From contig NZ_BCQF01000009.1 of assembly GCF_001544295.1 (NCBI RefSeq), positions 1 through 64,000 of the forward strand: a stretch of DNA of 64,000 nucleotides, read 5' to 3'. Origin of the DNA: Enterococcus pseudoavium NBRC 100491. Lineage in GTDB: Bacteria; Bacillota; Bacilli; Lactobacillales; Enterococcaceae. The position numbers and the translations under genes are program-made. The notes below the pieces were generated by a model. It was not told the DNA's origin. It ran no database searches and worked only from the letters and a program-made list of their open reading frames with translations. Shown one piece after another: positions 31,219 to 40,731 of this stretch (position 1 is the stretch's first letter; every line of letters starts with the position of its first letter).

Positions 31219-33621
31219 TTAGATAAAGTACATCGGTTCGTTGTCGATGGCGATCAGCAGTCCTTGTCGCTGATCTTTTTGACTAACTTGTAAAATATCT
31301 TCTAAGGTCGCTTGAAGTTTGGGTTCGTGCTTATATTTGATGATCAATTGATAATAGTAACGATTCTTGATTCGTAAAATTGCTCCAGGTGTCGGTCCTA
31401 GTAAAATACTTTGCGGAGTTAATTGCTGGCGAATTTGTTCGGCTAGTTGAAACGCTTTTTGGGCCGCCCGCATTTCTTCTTGATGGGAGACTGTCACTTT
31501 GACCGTGTAATAATACGGCGGATAATCCGTCTGATGACGAATCCGCATCTCTTGCTGGTAAAAACTTTCGTAATCGTGATGTTGCGCCAACTGGATCGTA
31601 TAATGTTCTGGATTAAAAGTTTGAATGATCACTTCACCGGCCTTATCACCGCGGCCAGCCCGTCCGCTGACTTGTGTCAACAGTTGAAACGTTCGTTCAC
31701 TTGAACGAAAATCAGGTAAATTCAAAGCGGTATCCGCATTTAAAACCCCGACAAGCGTTACATTAGGGAAATCCAAGCCTTTCGCGATCATCTGCGTCCC
31801 TAATAAAATATCCGCTTCACGCTCACCAAAAGCCGTCAATATCTTTTCATGAGCCCCTTTGCGCCGAGTCGTATCGACATCCATCCGTAAAATTCGCGCC
31901 TCAGGAATCAATTGTTCCAATTCTTCTTGTACCTTTTCTGTTCCGGTGCCAAAATAGCGGATCTTATCTTTGCCACAGTTAGGGCAGCGATGAGGAATCC
32001 CTTCTTCATGGCCGCAATAGTGACAGCGCATGGTCTTAGTATCCATATGTAAAGTCAAAGAGATATCACAGTTAGGACAAGGTAGAACAAATCCGCAATC
32101 CCGACACATCACAAAGGATGAGTAGCCACGGCGATTCAGTAGAAGAACACTTTGCTCACCCTTCGTTAGGCGATCCCGTAATTTCTCTTCAAGTTTTTCT
32201 GAAAAACTTGAATTCAAGCGCTGCTTCATTTCTTCTCGCATATCGATAATATCGACGGTCGGCAATTTGGCCTGAGCATTTGCCCGTTTGGTTAATCTAA
32301 GTAGTTGATACACACCTTTTTGCCCACGCGCTCGCGATTCTAAAGACGGCGTTGCACTTCCGAGAACAACCGGGCAACGGTGATATTTCCCCCGCCAAAT
32401 AGCTAGGTCCCGCGCATGATAACGGGGAGATTCTTCTTGTTTGTAACTGGTCTCATGTTCTTCATCAATAATAATCACGCCGATATTTTCCAACGGCGCA
32501 AAGACTGCCGAGCGGGCACCTACGACTATGTGGGCTTCTCCGCGTTCTAATTTGCGCCACTCATCGTACTTTTCTCCTTGTGACAAGCCACTGTGTAGTA
32601 CGGCCACTTCACTACCGAAACGAGCTTTAAAACGCGTTGCCATCTGAGGGGTTAAAGAAATTTCTGGTACTAGCATCATAGCGGTTTGACCTTGATCTAA
32701 GACATCTTGAATCACTTGTAGATAGACTTCGGTCTTTCCACTCCCCGTGACACCTTCTAGCAAGAAAACTTGGTGCTCTTGCGCAGCGCTTTTTTGACTG
32801 ATTGCCTCATAAGCCGCCTGCTGTTCATCATTCAATAATAAAGCTGAAGTTTGTTGGATGTTCCGTTCGGCATAGGGGTCACGATATTTTTCAACCGCAA
32901 CATATGTCAACCAACCTTTTTTTTCCGCCTGATTCAAATTTGCTAAGGTAAAATCTTCTGCTTTCATTTGCTTAACAGAGATCAGTTTTTCATCCGGCAG
33001 CTCAGCTAAATAAGTTAGCAACTGCTCTTGCTTATAGGAATTTTTCCGCAAATCAGCTTTTAAGCCAGCTACCCGCTCCGGTGCAAAGGTTCGTTTGATA
33101 TAGCGTTCGGTCTTTACTTTATTTTTCGTATGAACTTCATACCGCAGTTCAACAATGCCTTGCTCTCGCAAACTAGCCAACTCTTTCAGCCAGTTTTGTG
33201 TCTCGGCTTCCTCCCAAGCAAGGGAAGCAGCTTCGTTAAAATATTTCGCCTGAACGGCGGGATCATCGGCAATTTGATAAAAACTTTTTTGGTAATCTGC
33301 CTTCATCACGCTAGGTAGCATCGTCTGTAGACAAGTTACTTTAAAAGCAAAGGTAGTTGCTTTCATATAATCCGCTAATGCTAACAGCTCCTGATTTAAA
33401 ACCGGCGCCAAATCTAAAACTCGGATAATTGGTTTCAAGTTAGTTGGTAAAGGGTTGGGGGCTTCAGCAAAACCGATCACAAATCCTTGTACATGCCGTG
33501 GCCCAAAGCTCACCTCGACGCGCATACCAACTTCTACCGCTAATTGAGGCGGAATTAAATAGCTAAAAGGCTGATCTGTTTGCATCGCCGGCACATCTAC
33601 AATTACTTGTGCTAATTTCAT
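31219..33621 (-). CDS. priA: Primosomal protein N' (replication restart helicase)
   Basis: 3'-to-5' helicase that reloads the replisome at stalled forks. N-terminal fork-binding domain (VDVPAMQTDQPFSYLIP), helicase Walker A LEGVTGSGKTEVYL (about residue 288), DEEH box IIIDEEHETSYKQ, and a zinc-binding insert with paired cysteines (CRDCGFVLPCPNCDISL and RCHYCGHEEGIPHRCPNCG). Motif VI TQVSGRAGRG. The 800-residue length is normal. In B. subtilis coaBC lies between rpoZ and priA; here it is missing and a terminator fills the gap. Confidence 0.98.
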   Translation of the reverse strand: MKLAQVIVDVPAMQTDQPFSYLIPPQLAVEVGMRVEVSFGPRHVQGFVIGFAEAPNPLPTNLKPIIRVLDLAPVLNQELLALADYMKATTFAFKVTCLQTMLPSVMKADYQKSFYQIADDPAVQAKYFNEAASLAWEEAETQNWLKELASLREQGIVELRYEVHTKNKVKTERYIKRTFAPERVAGLKADLRKNSYKQEQLLTYLAELPDEKLISVKQMKAEDFTLANLNQAEKKGWLTYVAVEKYRDPYAERNIQQTSALLLNDEQQAAYEAISQKSAAQEHQVFLLEGVTGSGKTEVYLQVIQDVLDQGQTAMMLVPEISLTPQMATRFKARFGSEVAVLHSGLSQGEKYDEWRKLERGEAHIVVGARSAVFAPLENIGVIIIDEEHETSYKQEESPRYHARDLAIWRGKYHRCPVVLGSATPSLESRARGQKGVYQLLRLTKRANAQAKLPTVDIIDMREEMKQRLNSSFSEKLEEKLRDRLTKGEQSVLLLNRRGYSSFVMCRDCGFVLPCPNCDISLTLHMDTKTMRCHYCGHEEGIPHRCPNCGKDKIRYFGTGTEKVQEELEQLIPEARILRMDVDTTRRKGAHEKILTAFGEREADILLGTQMIAKGLDFPNVTLVGVLNADTALNLPDFRSSERTFQLLTQVSGRAGRGDKAGEVIIQTFNPEHYTIQLAQHHDYESFYQQEMRIRHQTDYPPYYYTVKVTVSHQEEMRAAQKAFQLAEQIRQQLTPQSILLGPTPGAILRIKNRYYYQLIIKYKHEPKLQATLEDILQVSQKDQRQGLLIAIDNEPMYFI

Positions 33622-33704
33622 TTTTCCGCCTCCATTCTTAAATATTGTACTCGATTTTAACGAGAAACACCTAAATTAATGAAACTATGTAAGGAAATCT
33701 TTGA

Positions 33705-33747
33705 CACAAAAAAGAAGGGACTGCGCCAAAAGTATTGGTACAATCCC
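33705..33747 (-). terminator. gmk-rpoZ terminator
   Basis: GGGATTGTACCAA and TTTGGCGCAGTCCC pair on the minus strand with one mismatch and run into TTCTTTTTT, ending 30 bases past the rpoZ stop. The loop region (CCAAAAGTATTGG) resembles the CAAAATTTTG core of other terminators in this window. Confidence 0.8.
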
Positions 33748-33775
33748 ATTTACACTTAATCAGCGAGAAATCCGC

Positions 33776-34078
33776 TTAGTTTTGTTCGTTACGAATCCGT
33801 GCTTCTAAATCACGTTGGTCACGTTCACGTTGCAAGTGACGTTCTTCTTCTTCCATTTTCAAACGTTCACGTTTGATTTCAGGGTGTGGATCATTGATGA
33901 CCGTGCCAGCATCGATTTCTTCTAATGCTTGACCAACACTTTTCACGGACTCAAATGAATCTAACGTAGGTTGTGCACCAGCATCTAATTCATGGGCGCG
34001 TTTGCTAGATAAGATAACTAACGAATATTTAGAATTCACATGGTCTAACAGCGTATCAATTGAAGGTTTTAACATCAT
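33776..34078 (-). CDS. rpoZ: RNA polymerase omega subunit
   Basis: Helps assemble beta-prime into RNA polymerase. The 100-residue protein has the omega core [20 protein letters not shown] and SSKRAHEL with [11 protein letters not shown]; the C-terminal third is a charged helix rich in Glu and Arg. AAGGAG precedes two consecutive ATG codons. It follows gmk by 4 bases. Confidence 0.96.
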   Translation of the reverse strand: MMLKPSIDTLLDHVNSKYSLVILSSKRAHELDAGAQPTLDSFESVKSVGQALEEIDAGTVINDPHPEIKRERLKMEEEERHLQRERDQRDLEARIRNEQN

Positions 34079-34082
34079 AATC

Positions 34083-34709
<627 letters not shown>

Positions 34710-34807
34710 TCATGCTCTTTTTAGCTAACGCCTATTGTGCACTTTTTTTTCAAATTTTTCAAGGGGCATCCGTAAGCTGAGCCGATTTCTTATAAAATAT
34801 CCCCAAA

Positions 34808-35692
34808 CTATTCAACATTTTGAATTTGTTCACGAATTTTTTCCAAAATTGTTTTTAATTGGACCACAATGTCCTTGATCTTGATTGGACTTGATTTCGA
34901 ACCAATTGTATTCACTTCGCGGTTCATTTCTTGTAATAAGAAATCCAACTCCCGGCCAACTGGATCTGGCGCCTGGAGCAACTGCGCTAATTTTTCTAAG
35001 TGGATACTCAAACGGTCCAGCTCTTCATGGATATCCCCGCGTTCTAACAAAATCGCTAATTCGGTCAATAAACGGTCTTGATCCACTGTATCCCCTAAAT
35101 ATTCTTCTAGTTTTGCTTGATAGCGCCGCTGAAAATCAGCTTCATATTCTGTCACAAAACTTGCCAATTCTGTTACTAACAGCTGAACTTTTTCACGATA
35201 ATCACTTAAAACTTTTTGAATCCCTGTACCTTCGTGTTCGCGACTAACTACTAATTGACTAAACGCTTCGGTGACTGTCAATTGAACTAATTCGGCCAAA
35301 GTGTCATCCGTGGTTGGCTGATCAATCAACGTCACAAAATCGGACTGCTCCATTGCTTTGACTAAAACTTGTTCAACTGGAAAATCCACGATGCCAAAAT
35401 GTTCTTTTCCGCCCGCTTGTAATTCTTTAACTAGTTGCTGTAACAATTCCCAATCAATTGCAACCTGTTTACTACCACTTTTCACCGGTGTTAAATTAAT
35501 AAAAACATCGACTCTGCCGCGTTGAATTTTTTCCTTGGCGATTTTACGAATCAGCGCTTCAAAGGGATTTAATTCTTTCGGCATTCGAATCTGCAAATCT
35601 AAGAAACGATTGTTAACACTTTTCAATTCAATCGCCAATTCATAGGCTTCATTTGTGCATGATGCTTGGCCATAGCCTGTCATACTCTTCAT
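34808..35692 (-). CDS. YicC/YloC-family protein (probable endoribonuclease)
   Basis: The 294-residue protein begins MKSMTGYGQASC and has SVNNRFLDLQIRMPKEL plus the C-terminal DUF1732 segment LDFLLQEMNREVNTIGSKS, diagnostic for the YicC family. YicC of E. coli and YloC of B. subtilis have been reported as RNases. It lies directly upstream of gmk in the typical Firmicutes order. Confidence 0.93.
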   Translation of the reverse strand: MKSMTGYGQASCTNEAYELAIELKSVNNRFLDLQIRMPKELNPFEALIRKIAKEKIQRGRVDVFINLTPVKSGSKQVAIDWELLQQLVKELQAGGKEHFGIVDFPVEQVLVKAMEQSDFVTLIDQPTTDDTLAELVQLTVTEAFSQLVVSREHEGTGIQKVLSDYREKVQLLVTELASFVTEYEADFQRRYQAKLEEYLGDTVDQDRLLTELAILLERGDIHEELDRLSIHLEKLAQLLQAPDPVGRELDFLLQEMNREVNTIGSKSSPIKIKDIVVQLKTILEKIREQIQNVE

Positions 35693-35715
35693 CGGATTAG
35701 TCCCTTTCTGTTTGA

Positions 35716-35931
35716 CTACATCTTAGTTAAGATTTCTTTTAAAGCTGCAAATTCTTCATTGCTCAAAGTGACTCCTTTTCCCATTTTTTCATGATCAGGT
35801 GCCCAGTCGCGCAAATCAAATTTAGGCGGACGACCATTCCAGCTGACTAAATTCAATTCTTTACGCCAGCCTTTCGGATTTTCGGATAAAACCGCTATTT
35901 CTTCTACAATCTCATAGTTGAATTCTGCCAT
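35716..35931 (-). CDS. YdbC/PC4-like small protein
   Basis: A 71-residue protein, [20 protein letters not shown]..., matching the YdbC family (PC4-like fold), which in Lactococcus binds single-stranded DNA. Trp and basic residues (GWRKELNLVSWNGRPPKFDLRDW) give the characteristic core. The start is ATG 35931, eight bases after AGGAGG; the in-frame ATG at 35937 is too close to it. The ATG overlaps the patatin-gene stop (TAATG), so it is probably coupled to it, an odd partner. Confidence 0.85.
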   Translation of the reverse strand: MAEFNYEIVEEIAVLSENPKGWRKELNLVSWNGRPPKFDLRDWAPDHEKMGKGVTLSNEEFAALKEILTKM

Positions 35932-37544
35932 TACCATTCCTCCTGTATATATTTTAAAAAAAGTGCCAGTAGGGTCGGAATCGGCCAGCGTTGATAAAAA
36001 GGCGCCAGCGATCCTGCTCGCTGATACAGCTGTATCACTCGATAATAATCCGAGAAAACATTATGATTCTCAATAAAATCTTCAATTTGTTCTTGGACCG
36101 AGTAATTCCCATTTAATTTAACCGGCAACTCAAATTGCCGCAAAATCGTCTTCCTAAACTCTGAAGGCGTATAGACTTTCACTGGCGCGACATTGACCCA
36201 ATAAGCAAAAAATTCTAAGAAAGCTAAGCTCAACATTTCAACTGGAATATTTTGCTGGAAAAATTTTCGCAGATCAAAATAAAGCGTCGTCAAATCAACC
36301 GCTATTTCCTCGTCAAGAGCTTGTAGAAAATCCCGGGTCAGTGTTTCAAAATCGGCCTGTTGACTGAAAAAATAGCGATAACCTTGCAATTCACCAAATG
36401 CCCGCTTTGTTTCTAAATAACCTAAATCAATATTTTCAGCCGAACGATCACTTTGAAATAGCAATAAATCGCCCAAACTCCACGGACTAGCCAACTTCAA
36501 TTCAACGACTCCTGCAGGCAATTGGTATTTTTTATCTATCCCCGGTCCATGAACATCCACTACTATCAACTCTGTGATGGGACTTTCTAACGCGATATCC
36601 ACCGGAAGGTTGTTGCGATAGCCGCCATCCACATAAAGGTCATCCTTGATTTTGACCCTTGCCATCATAGGGAAAAAAGCCGCTGAAGCCAACAGCCAAT
36701 CAATCATTTCCCTCTTCGAACACTCATTCAGTAAAATAACCACTTCTTGAAAAGCAGGAACTTTCGTTGTAACCACCTTTAAAGGGCAGCTTGCTCGAAT
36801 TTTTTGCCAGTCCAGTCGTTCCTTCAATAACCTCCGTAATGGTTCTGAAGAAACACCGTGTTGCCGCAAAGAGGTACGAATAAAAGTCCGTAATTGTGCT
36901 ATTTGTGCTGAAAAATCCAACGTTTCGACTTCCTTAAAGGTGATATCTAAAACTTTGTCCGTCTCGATCTCTTCCCACAGTGTAACAGCTTGATTGTAAT
37001 CACCTTGGGCAATCAACGCTCCATTCAATCCGCCGACTGAAGTTCCGGTAATTACATCAAATTGGACTCCTTTTTCCAACAAGGCCTTCCAAACACCAAT
37101 CTGATAGGCACCTCGAGCACCGCCCCCGCCTAAAACCAAACCGGTCTGGTAAATCAATTCTTTGCGCCAAGCCCCTTCCCATAAATGATACCCTTGGGAA
37201 AGTAGCCACTGCTCCACCATTAAATTAGCCTCAAGCTGTATGATCAAATAGCGTTTGAATTTTTGCCGTGCAGCCTTTTCCAATAATAAAAAAGCCTCCA
37301 ACCAGCCCAATTTCCCTGAAGCTAGCAAATTATCAACCTGCCAAGTATCCCCTTGTTCCTTCTTAGCCACCAACAACCAAGCTGTTTGCTCTTGAATCAA
37401 ATAGCCTGTTCCCCGTTTCACTGCCGCTAAAAAGGCTGAACGTGCCTGACTGTGCGAATGATAAAAAGGAAATAGCAATTGAGCCTGTTGAAACTTTTCC
37501 CAATTTACTAATAAATCTGATCGATAGACTCTGCTCAGCTCCAT
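35931..37544 (-). CDS. Patatin-like phospholipase with N-terminal extension
   Basis: The patatin domain (about residues 135-330) is complete: oxyanion [12 protein letters not shown], nucleophile elbow GTSVGGLNG and DGGYRNNLP, giving a Ser-Asp dyad. The 130 residues ahead of it ([10 protein letters not shown]...WRKELIYQ) are not usual; the pattern of [34 protein letters not shown] resembles the end of a GNAT acetyltransferase fold. The C-terminal 200 residues are an additional helical domain (a DUF6363-like tail is possible). I start at ATG 37544, 5 bases after GAGGAGG. Substrate and location are unknown; no signal peptide or anchor is visible. Confidence 0.85.
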   Translation of the reverse strand: MELSRVYRSDLLVNWEKFQQAQLLFPFYHSHSQARSAFLAAVKRGTGYLIQEQTAWLLVAKKEQGDTWQVDNLLASGKLGWLEAFLLLEKAARQKFKRYLIIQLEANLMVEQWLLSQGYHLWEGAWRKELIYQTGLVLGGGGARGAYQIGVWKALLEKGVQFDVITGTSVGGLNGALIAQGDYNQAVTLWEEIETDKVLDITFKEVETLDFSAQIAQLRTFIRTSLRQHGVSSEPLRRLLKERLDWQKIRASCPLKVVTTKVPAFQEVVILLNECSKREMIDWLLASAAFFPMMARVKIKDDLYVDGGYRNNLPVDIALESPITELIVVDVHGPGIDKKYQLPAGVVELKLASPWSLGDLLLFQSDRSAENIDLGYLETKRAFGELQGYRYFFSQQADFETLTRDFLQALDEEIAVDLTTLYFDLRKFFQQNIPVEMLSLAFLEFFAYWVNVAPVKVYTPSEFRKTILRQFELPVKLNGNYSVQEQIEDFIENHNVFSDYYRVIQLYQRAGSLAPFYQRWPIPTLLALFLKYIQEEW

Positions 37545-37592
37545 CGCTTCCTCCTCAGTCTTTCCGAAAAATACAGTTGCAGTGTTTCTTTC

Positions 37593-37598
37593 AGTATA
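37593..37598 (-). promoter_or_regulatory. Patatin-gene extended -10
   Basis: TGCTATACT on the minus strand (hexamer TATACT at 37593-37598), about 50 bases upstream of the ATG, with only a poor -35 (TTTTTG region). An extended -10 can function without a good -35. Confidence 0.45.
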
Positions 37599-37617
37599 GC
37601 AGAAATCTTTTCGCAAC

Positions 37618-37702
37618 AAAAAGCTGCAACCCATTTACGAAACTATTGAAACACCATTTGTTCGGAAAACGGAGGTGTGACAAGATTTTGTCACACCTCC
37701 GT
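37618..37702. terminator. Repeat-type terminator after sortase
   Basis: A perfect 15-bp stem (37669-37683 / 37688-37702, ACGGAGGTGTGACAA / TTGTCACACCTCCGT) with a 4-base loop. On the minus strand it ends the sortase transcript. The 50 bases at 37650-37700 match the 3' half of the repeat at 57.4 kb with few changes, and both begin with AAAAAGCTG. Confidence 0.85.
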
Positions 37703-37718
37703 TAGTTTCAGGCTCACT

Positions 37719-38423
37719 CTAATAAGTCCGCTGCTCCATTTCAAAAGCTTTCAACATTGTGTCAGTCGCATTTTTAACTGGGGTCAAACCGACTAGATCT
37801 CCTTGAACAATAATCCGAGTCACCCCTTCGATCTCACCACAAGTAATCAAAGTAATTTGTTGTTTGTTCGGCTGCACATCTAAATACTTTACTTCCGTTG
37901 GCTGTACGCGAACTTTCAACGCTGTCTTATATGTATAGATATTTTGTAAATCGGTCAAGTAGATTAATGCACCTGTTTCAATACCTTCTAACGGTGTAAA
38001 CAATAGACCTGGACGATCTGCTCGATGACTGGCCAAAGCGTAATTTCCTTCCCCCATCTTCTGATCAGGCGATAGTGTCCCAGCACCATACAAGAGTGCT
38101 TCATTCGACAATCCTTTAAAAATCGGCAAATTGATGGCTACTGAAGGAATCGCAATCCCACCTACAACCGGTAAAGGCTTATTGTCTAATTGCGCCTGCA
38201 AGACTGCTTCGGTACTAGCTGGTTGGACCGCGTCAAAATCAAATGAAGCCTCTTGCTGCAGATTTTTATCGATCTCTGCCCGCTCCATTTTAGCTACTGC
38301 ATAACGATCACCATTATACTGCATCAAAAAATACTTGATCTGATTGTTAAAAATCAGTGCTAAACCCATTAGCAACAGTAAAAAAAGAAAAATATTTATC
38401 AGCCAGTTTCTTTTTTTCTTCAT
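37719..38423 (-). CDS. srtA: Class A sortase
   Basis: Membrane transpeptidase that attaches LPxTG proteins to the wall. Short basic N-terminus, transmembrane anchor (about 8-26), then the sortase barrel. Catalytic residues: His in LASHRADRPGLLF, Cys in LITCGEIEG and Arg in TRIIVQG. The TLITC motif with an N-terminal anchor indicates class A, the housekeeping type. No LPxTG substrate gene sits next to it. The start ATG is preceded by GAGG. Confidence 0.93.
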   Translation of the reverse strand: MKKKRNWLINIFLFLLLLMGLALIFNNQIKYFLMQYNGDRYAVAKMERAEIDKNLQQEASFDFDAVQPASTEAVLQAQLDNKPLPVVGGIAIPSVAINLPIFKGLSNEALLYGAGTLSPDQKMGEGNYALASHRADRPGLLFTPLEGIETGALIYLTDLQNIYTYKTALKVRVQPTEVKYLDVQPNKQQITLITCGEIEGVTRIIVQGDLVGLTPVKNATDTMLKAFEMEQRTY

Positions 38424-38688
38424 CTCAAGCCTCCCACGTTCCTCTAATAATCATATCATACTCTACTAAATCGCATGATACTACTTTCAGTAAATAGAAA
38501 AAATTAAAAAAAAGAAATAAATAAATTAGGTTAGCGTTATTTATTAAAATGATTCCAATTGTTAAGAATCCCATTGAAATTGCAGTTTTTAAGCCATTTG
38601 TAATCTAATTTTAAAATAAAAGATACGAGCTTTTTTTTTATCATTGAGTTAAAATGAGGAGGACAACTATTAGAAAGGGTGAAATTTT

Positions 38689-39459
38689 GTGCCAGATACG
38701 TTATTTACTTATATTGATTCTACAAGTAATGCTGTACTCTCAAAAGGTTTTTCACCCAACGATTTTGTTGAAGGGATTGTCCACCAACCAAAACATTTGT
38801 TATTGCTAGATCCCGTAGCAGAAGCCGGTGAATATGAACCACACACGGGTTTAAAAATCGTTAATAGTACTGAACAAGTCCAACAATTTTTTAATACGAA
38901 AGCCTTCAGCCATTCCAAAGGCACTAAATGGATTGATTTTAATGATTTAGCGATGTTGAAAGAGCTAACTCCATTAGAAATTTCCGAATTACTTTATTTT
39001 GGTCATATGCGAACACATCTACATTCGCCCTTTTTTTATAAATTACAAAACAATTTCGTTTATTTCAACTTAGGAAATGAAACGATGCGAATTTATTATC
39101 GCTACTTAGATGAATTCTATCGGATTCTTGCTAGTAAGTTGACTCGAATTGTTTTGGAAAAAGTTAATGACCGCCGTTCTTTTTTCCGAAAAGGCTCGCC
39201 AGTGGCTCCGTTAAGTGGAGAACTATTGAAGGAATTATATCCAATCTTGCAAGAAGGCGCAATCTTTTGCCTCAGCTTGTCCGAATTAAAAAATAAAAGC
39301 TACCGTATTCCAATCTTCTTATCCGATGAAAAAGGTTGGCGCCGTAGTTCCAAAAATTATAAAAACGATCAGCAAATTGCGGAAATTACTTACGACACCG
39401 TTAAACAACACTGGTCACTGGAAATCGAAAACGATGATCCCGTCTTCTCATTCAGATAA
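38689..39459 (+). CDS. Uncharacterised protein, 256 residues
   Basis: I do not recognise a family. It starts with GTG, after AGAAAGGGTG. The protein is soluble-looking, with no signal peptide or membrane segment. Features: an N-terminal acidic part (DPVAEAGEYEPHTG), a central segment rich in aromatic residues (LYFGHMRTHLHSPFFYKLQNNFVYFNLGN) and basic/aromatic helices (MRIYYRYLDEFYRILASKLT). A C-terminal beta-like stretch follows. The HMRTHLH segment could in principle hold metal but is not a known motif. It stands alone, transcribed away from sortase, and ends at a shared bidirectional terminator. Confidence 0.75.
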   Translation: MPDTLFTYIDSTSNAVLSKGFSPNDFVEGIVHQPKHLLLLDPVAEAGEYEPHTGLKIVNSTEQVQQFFNTKAFSHSKGTKWIDFNDLAMLKELTPLEISELLYFGHMRTHLHSPFFYKLQNNFVYFNLGNETMRIYYRYLDEFYRILASKLTRIVLEKVNDRRSFFRKGSPVAPLSGELLKELYPILQEGAIFCLSLSELKNKSYRIPIFLSDEKGWRRSSKNYKNDQQIAEITYDTVKQHWSLEIENDDPVFSFR

Positions 39460-39495
39460 AAAAAGCATTTGCCCGAATGGACAAATGCTTTTTTT
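39460..39495. terminator. Bidirectional terminator
   Basis: AGCATTTG (39464-39471) and CAAATGCT (39482-39489) pair round a 10-base loop, with five or more A before and seven T after. It serves the convergent 38689 gene and thiT. Confidence 0.9.
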
Positions 39496-39502
39496 CTGCT
39501 TG

Positions 39503-40087
39503 TTAATGATTTTGCTTTTGAATCAAGTGACCATCTTTAGGCAAAAACAGCTGTGGTGCTTTTTCTGCAACTAAAACTGCTACAACCGCTGTTACAATCG
39601 CTGTTGCTAAACCGCTGAGACCATTCATGACAAAGGAAAAAATCCAAGGGTTCATTCCCCACAAGGCATAGCTCCCCCAGAAGACCACCCCGGCAACAAA
39701 GTGCCAAAAAAATCTTGCCCCGGTCCCTACAAAGGAACTTAAAATAATATTTTTTCTGACACTCACGACATCTTGATCGATTAACGCTTGCTGAACTTTC
39801 TTAGCATACAAACCAGCAAATCCAGCGAAGGTAAAGGCAATCGGGTATTCTATTAACACTTGAATAACACTTAAAAAATAAACATCACCCGCCGGAAAAT
39901 GTAAAATCCCCCAAATAAACGCTGAAAGTAATGCTGGTTTTACCCCGCGACGCAAGGCGAAGAGCGTCAATGGAACCATTCCGAGTGAAATAGTAAAACT
40001 GCTGCCAATCGTAGTTGGAATCAACGACAACATAAAAGCCAAAGCCGCCACGATTGTCCCTTCAATCATAATTCTTGTTTTATTCAT
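39503..40087 (-). CDS. thiT: Thiamine ECF transporter S-component ThiT
   Basis: The substrate-binding membrane subunit for thiamine uptake; it shares the EcfA-EcfA'-EcfT energising module, which lies outside this window. About 194 residues with six hydrophobic helices. The thiamine-site region is present (GMVPLTLFALRRGVKPALLSAFIWGILHF, WHFVAGVVFWGSYALWGMNPW). I start at ATG 40087, after AGGAGG. A longer frame from 40120 would include the RBS hairpin. A TPP riboswitch upstream represses it when TPP is adequate. Confidence 0.93.
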   Translation of the reverse strand: MNKTRIMIEGTIVAALAFMLSLIPTTIGSSFTISLGMVPLTLFALRRGVKPALLSAFIWGILHFPAGDVYFLSVIQVLIEYPIAFTFAGFAGLYAKKVQQALIDQDVVSVRKNIILSSFVGTGARFFWHFVAGVVFWGSYALWGMNPWIFSFVMNGLSGLATAIVTAVVAVLVAEKAPQLFLPKDGHLIQKQNH

Positions 40088-40093
40088 AAAAAA

Positions 40094-40234
40094 ACTCCTC
40101 CTTTTGAACATACAGTCCACAAAGGAGAAGTAATAGTCATTACTTCATCACAATTCCTACGCTCGAATAACCGAAACAGGTACTAGGGTTTAGAGTCATC
40201 TCAATCTCAGCCCGAGGGCTCCCCTTTGCGACAG
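40094..40234 (-). promoter_or_regulatory. TPP riboswitch (THI element) of thiT
   Basis: The minus transcript reads GGGGAGCCCUCGGGCUGAGA, then ACCCUAGUACCUG and GAGCGUAGGAA, the conserved THI-box series (aptamer about 40146-40234). P1 can pair UCGCA with UGUGA. Downstream is a hairpin GAAGUAAU/AUUACUUC, and then CUCCUUU, which can pair with the AAAGGAG of the thiT RBS. This suggests control of translation rather than termination; no T run follows. Confidence 0.93.
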
Positions 40235-40260
40235 TATTATTCTATTTTTATTACCTTCAA

Positions 40261-40289
40261 AGTATAACAGACGTTTGCTCTTCTGTAAA
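40261..40289 (-). promoter_or_regulatory. thiT promoter
   Basis: TTTACA (40284-40289), 17-base spacer, TATACT (40261-40266) on the minus strand; the start point would lie about 20 bases before the TPP aptamer. Confidence 0.75.
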
Positions 40290-40303
40290 GGTAAAATATA
40301 CTT

Positions 40304-40666
40304 TTATCGTGAAATGCTTTCTTGATCACCGCTTGGTGATAAAGTGGTAACTTTCTTGATCCGATCAATCGTCAACATGACCAATTGGTTATCTTGAGTA
40401 CGAATTACAATCGAGTCATTAGTTACGGCTTTCGGCAACCAACCCGAGACCGTCTGAAATTTTTCTTCATTTTTTTCATCTTGAACTTGTATGACCACTA
40501 AACTATTTTGCAGAGCGGCCATCTTTAGTTTGAGAAAAATGTTCTCGTTTGCTCGCTCTTGGGCACGTTTTTCAGCAGAATCATTCAAAAAATCCGAAAT
40601 GAAACGATAGGACGAATTTGAAAACAGCTTGATTAAATTCATTTTAGGCTTCTCGTTTTTAGTCAT
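40304..40666 (-). CDS. Uncharacterised small protein, 120 residues
   Basis: Function not recognised. N-terminal 45 residues are basic and helical (MTKNEKPKMNLIKLF..DFLNDSAEKRAQERANENIF). The rest looks like a small beta barrel (NSLVVIQVQDEK..TVSGWLPKAV..DSIVIRTQDNQLVMLTIDRIKKVTTL), reminiscent of LSM or YolD-type folds. ATG follows GGAGG. It lies between the thiT promoter and the tyrosine phosphatase gene, on the same strand as both. Confidence 0.7.
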   Translation of the reverse strand: MTKNEKPKMNLIKLFSNSSYRFISDFLNDSAEKRAQERANENIFLKLKMAALQNSLVVIQVQDEKNEEKFQTVSGWLPKAVTNDSIVIRTQDNQLVMLTIDRIKKVTTLSPSGDQESISR

Positions 40667-40731
40667 TCAGCTTTCCTCCAGTCAAGAGCGTAGTTTGATT
40701 TTACTTAAATTTATCAGAAAAGACAAGAAAT

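Noticed and set aside
38560-38600. GATTC..GAATC inverted repeat as a Fur or PerR box
   Set aside because: Spacing and sequence do not fit the 19-mer consensus; too weak to report.
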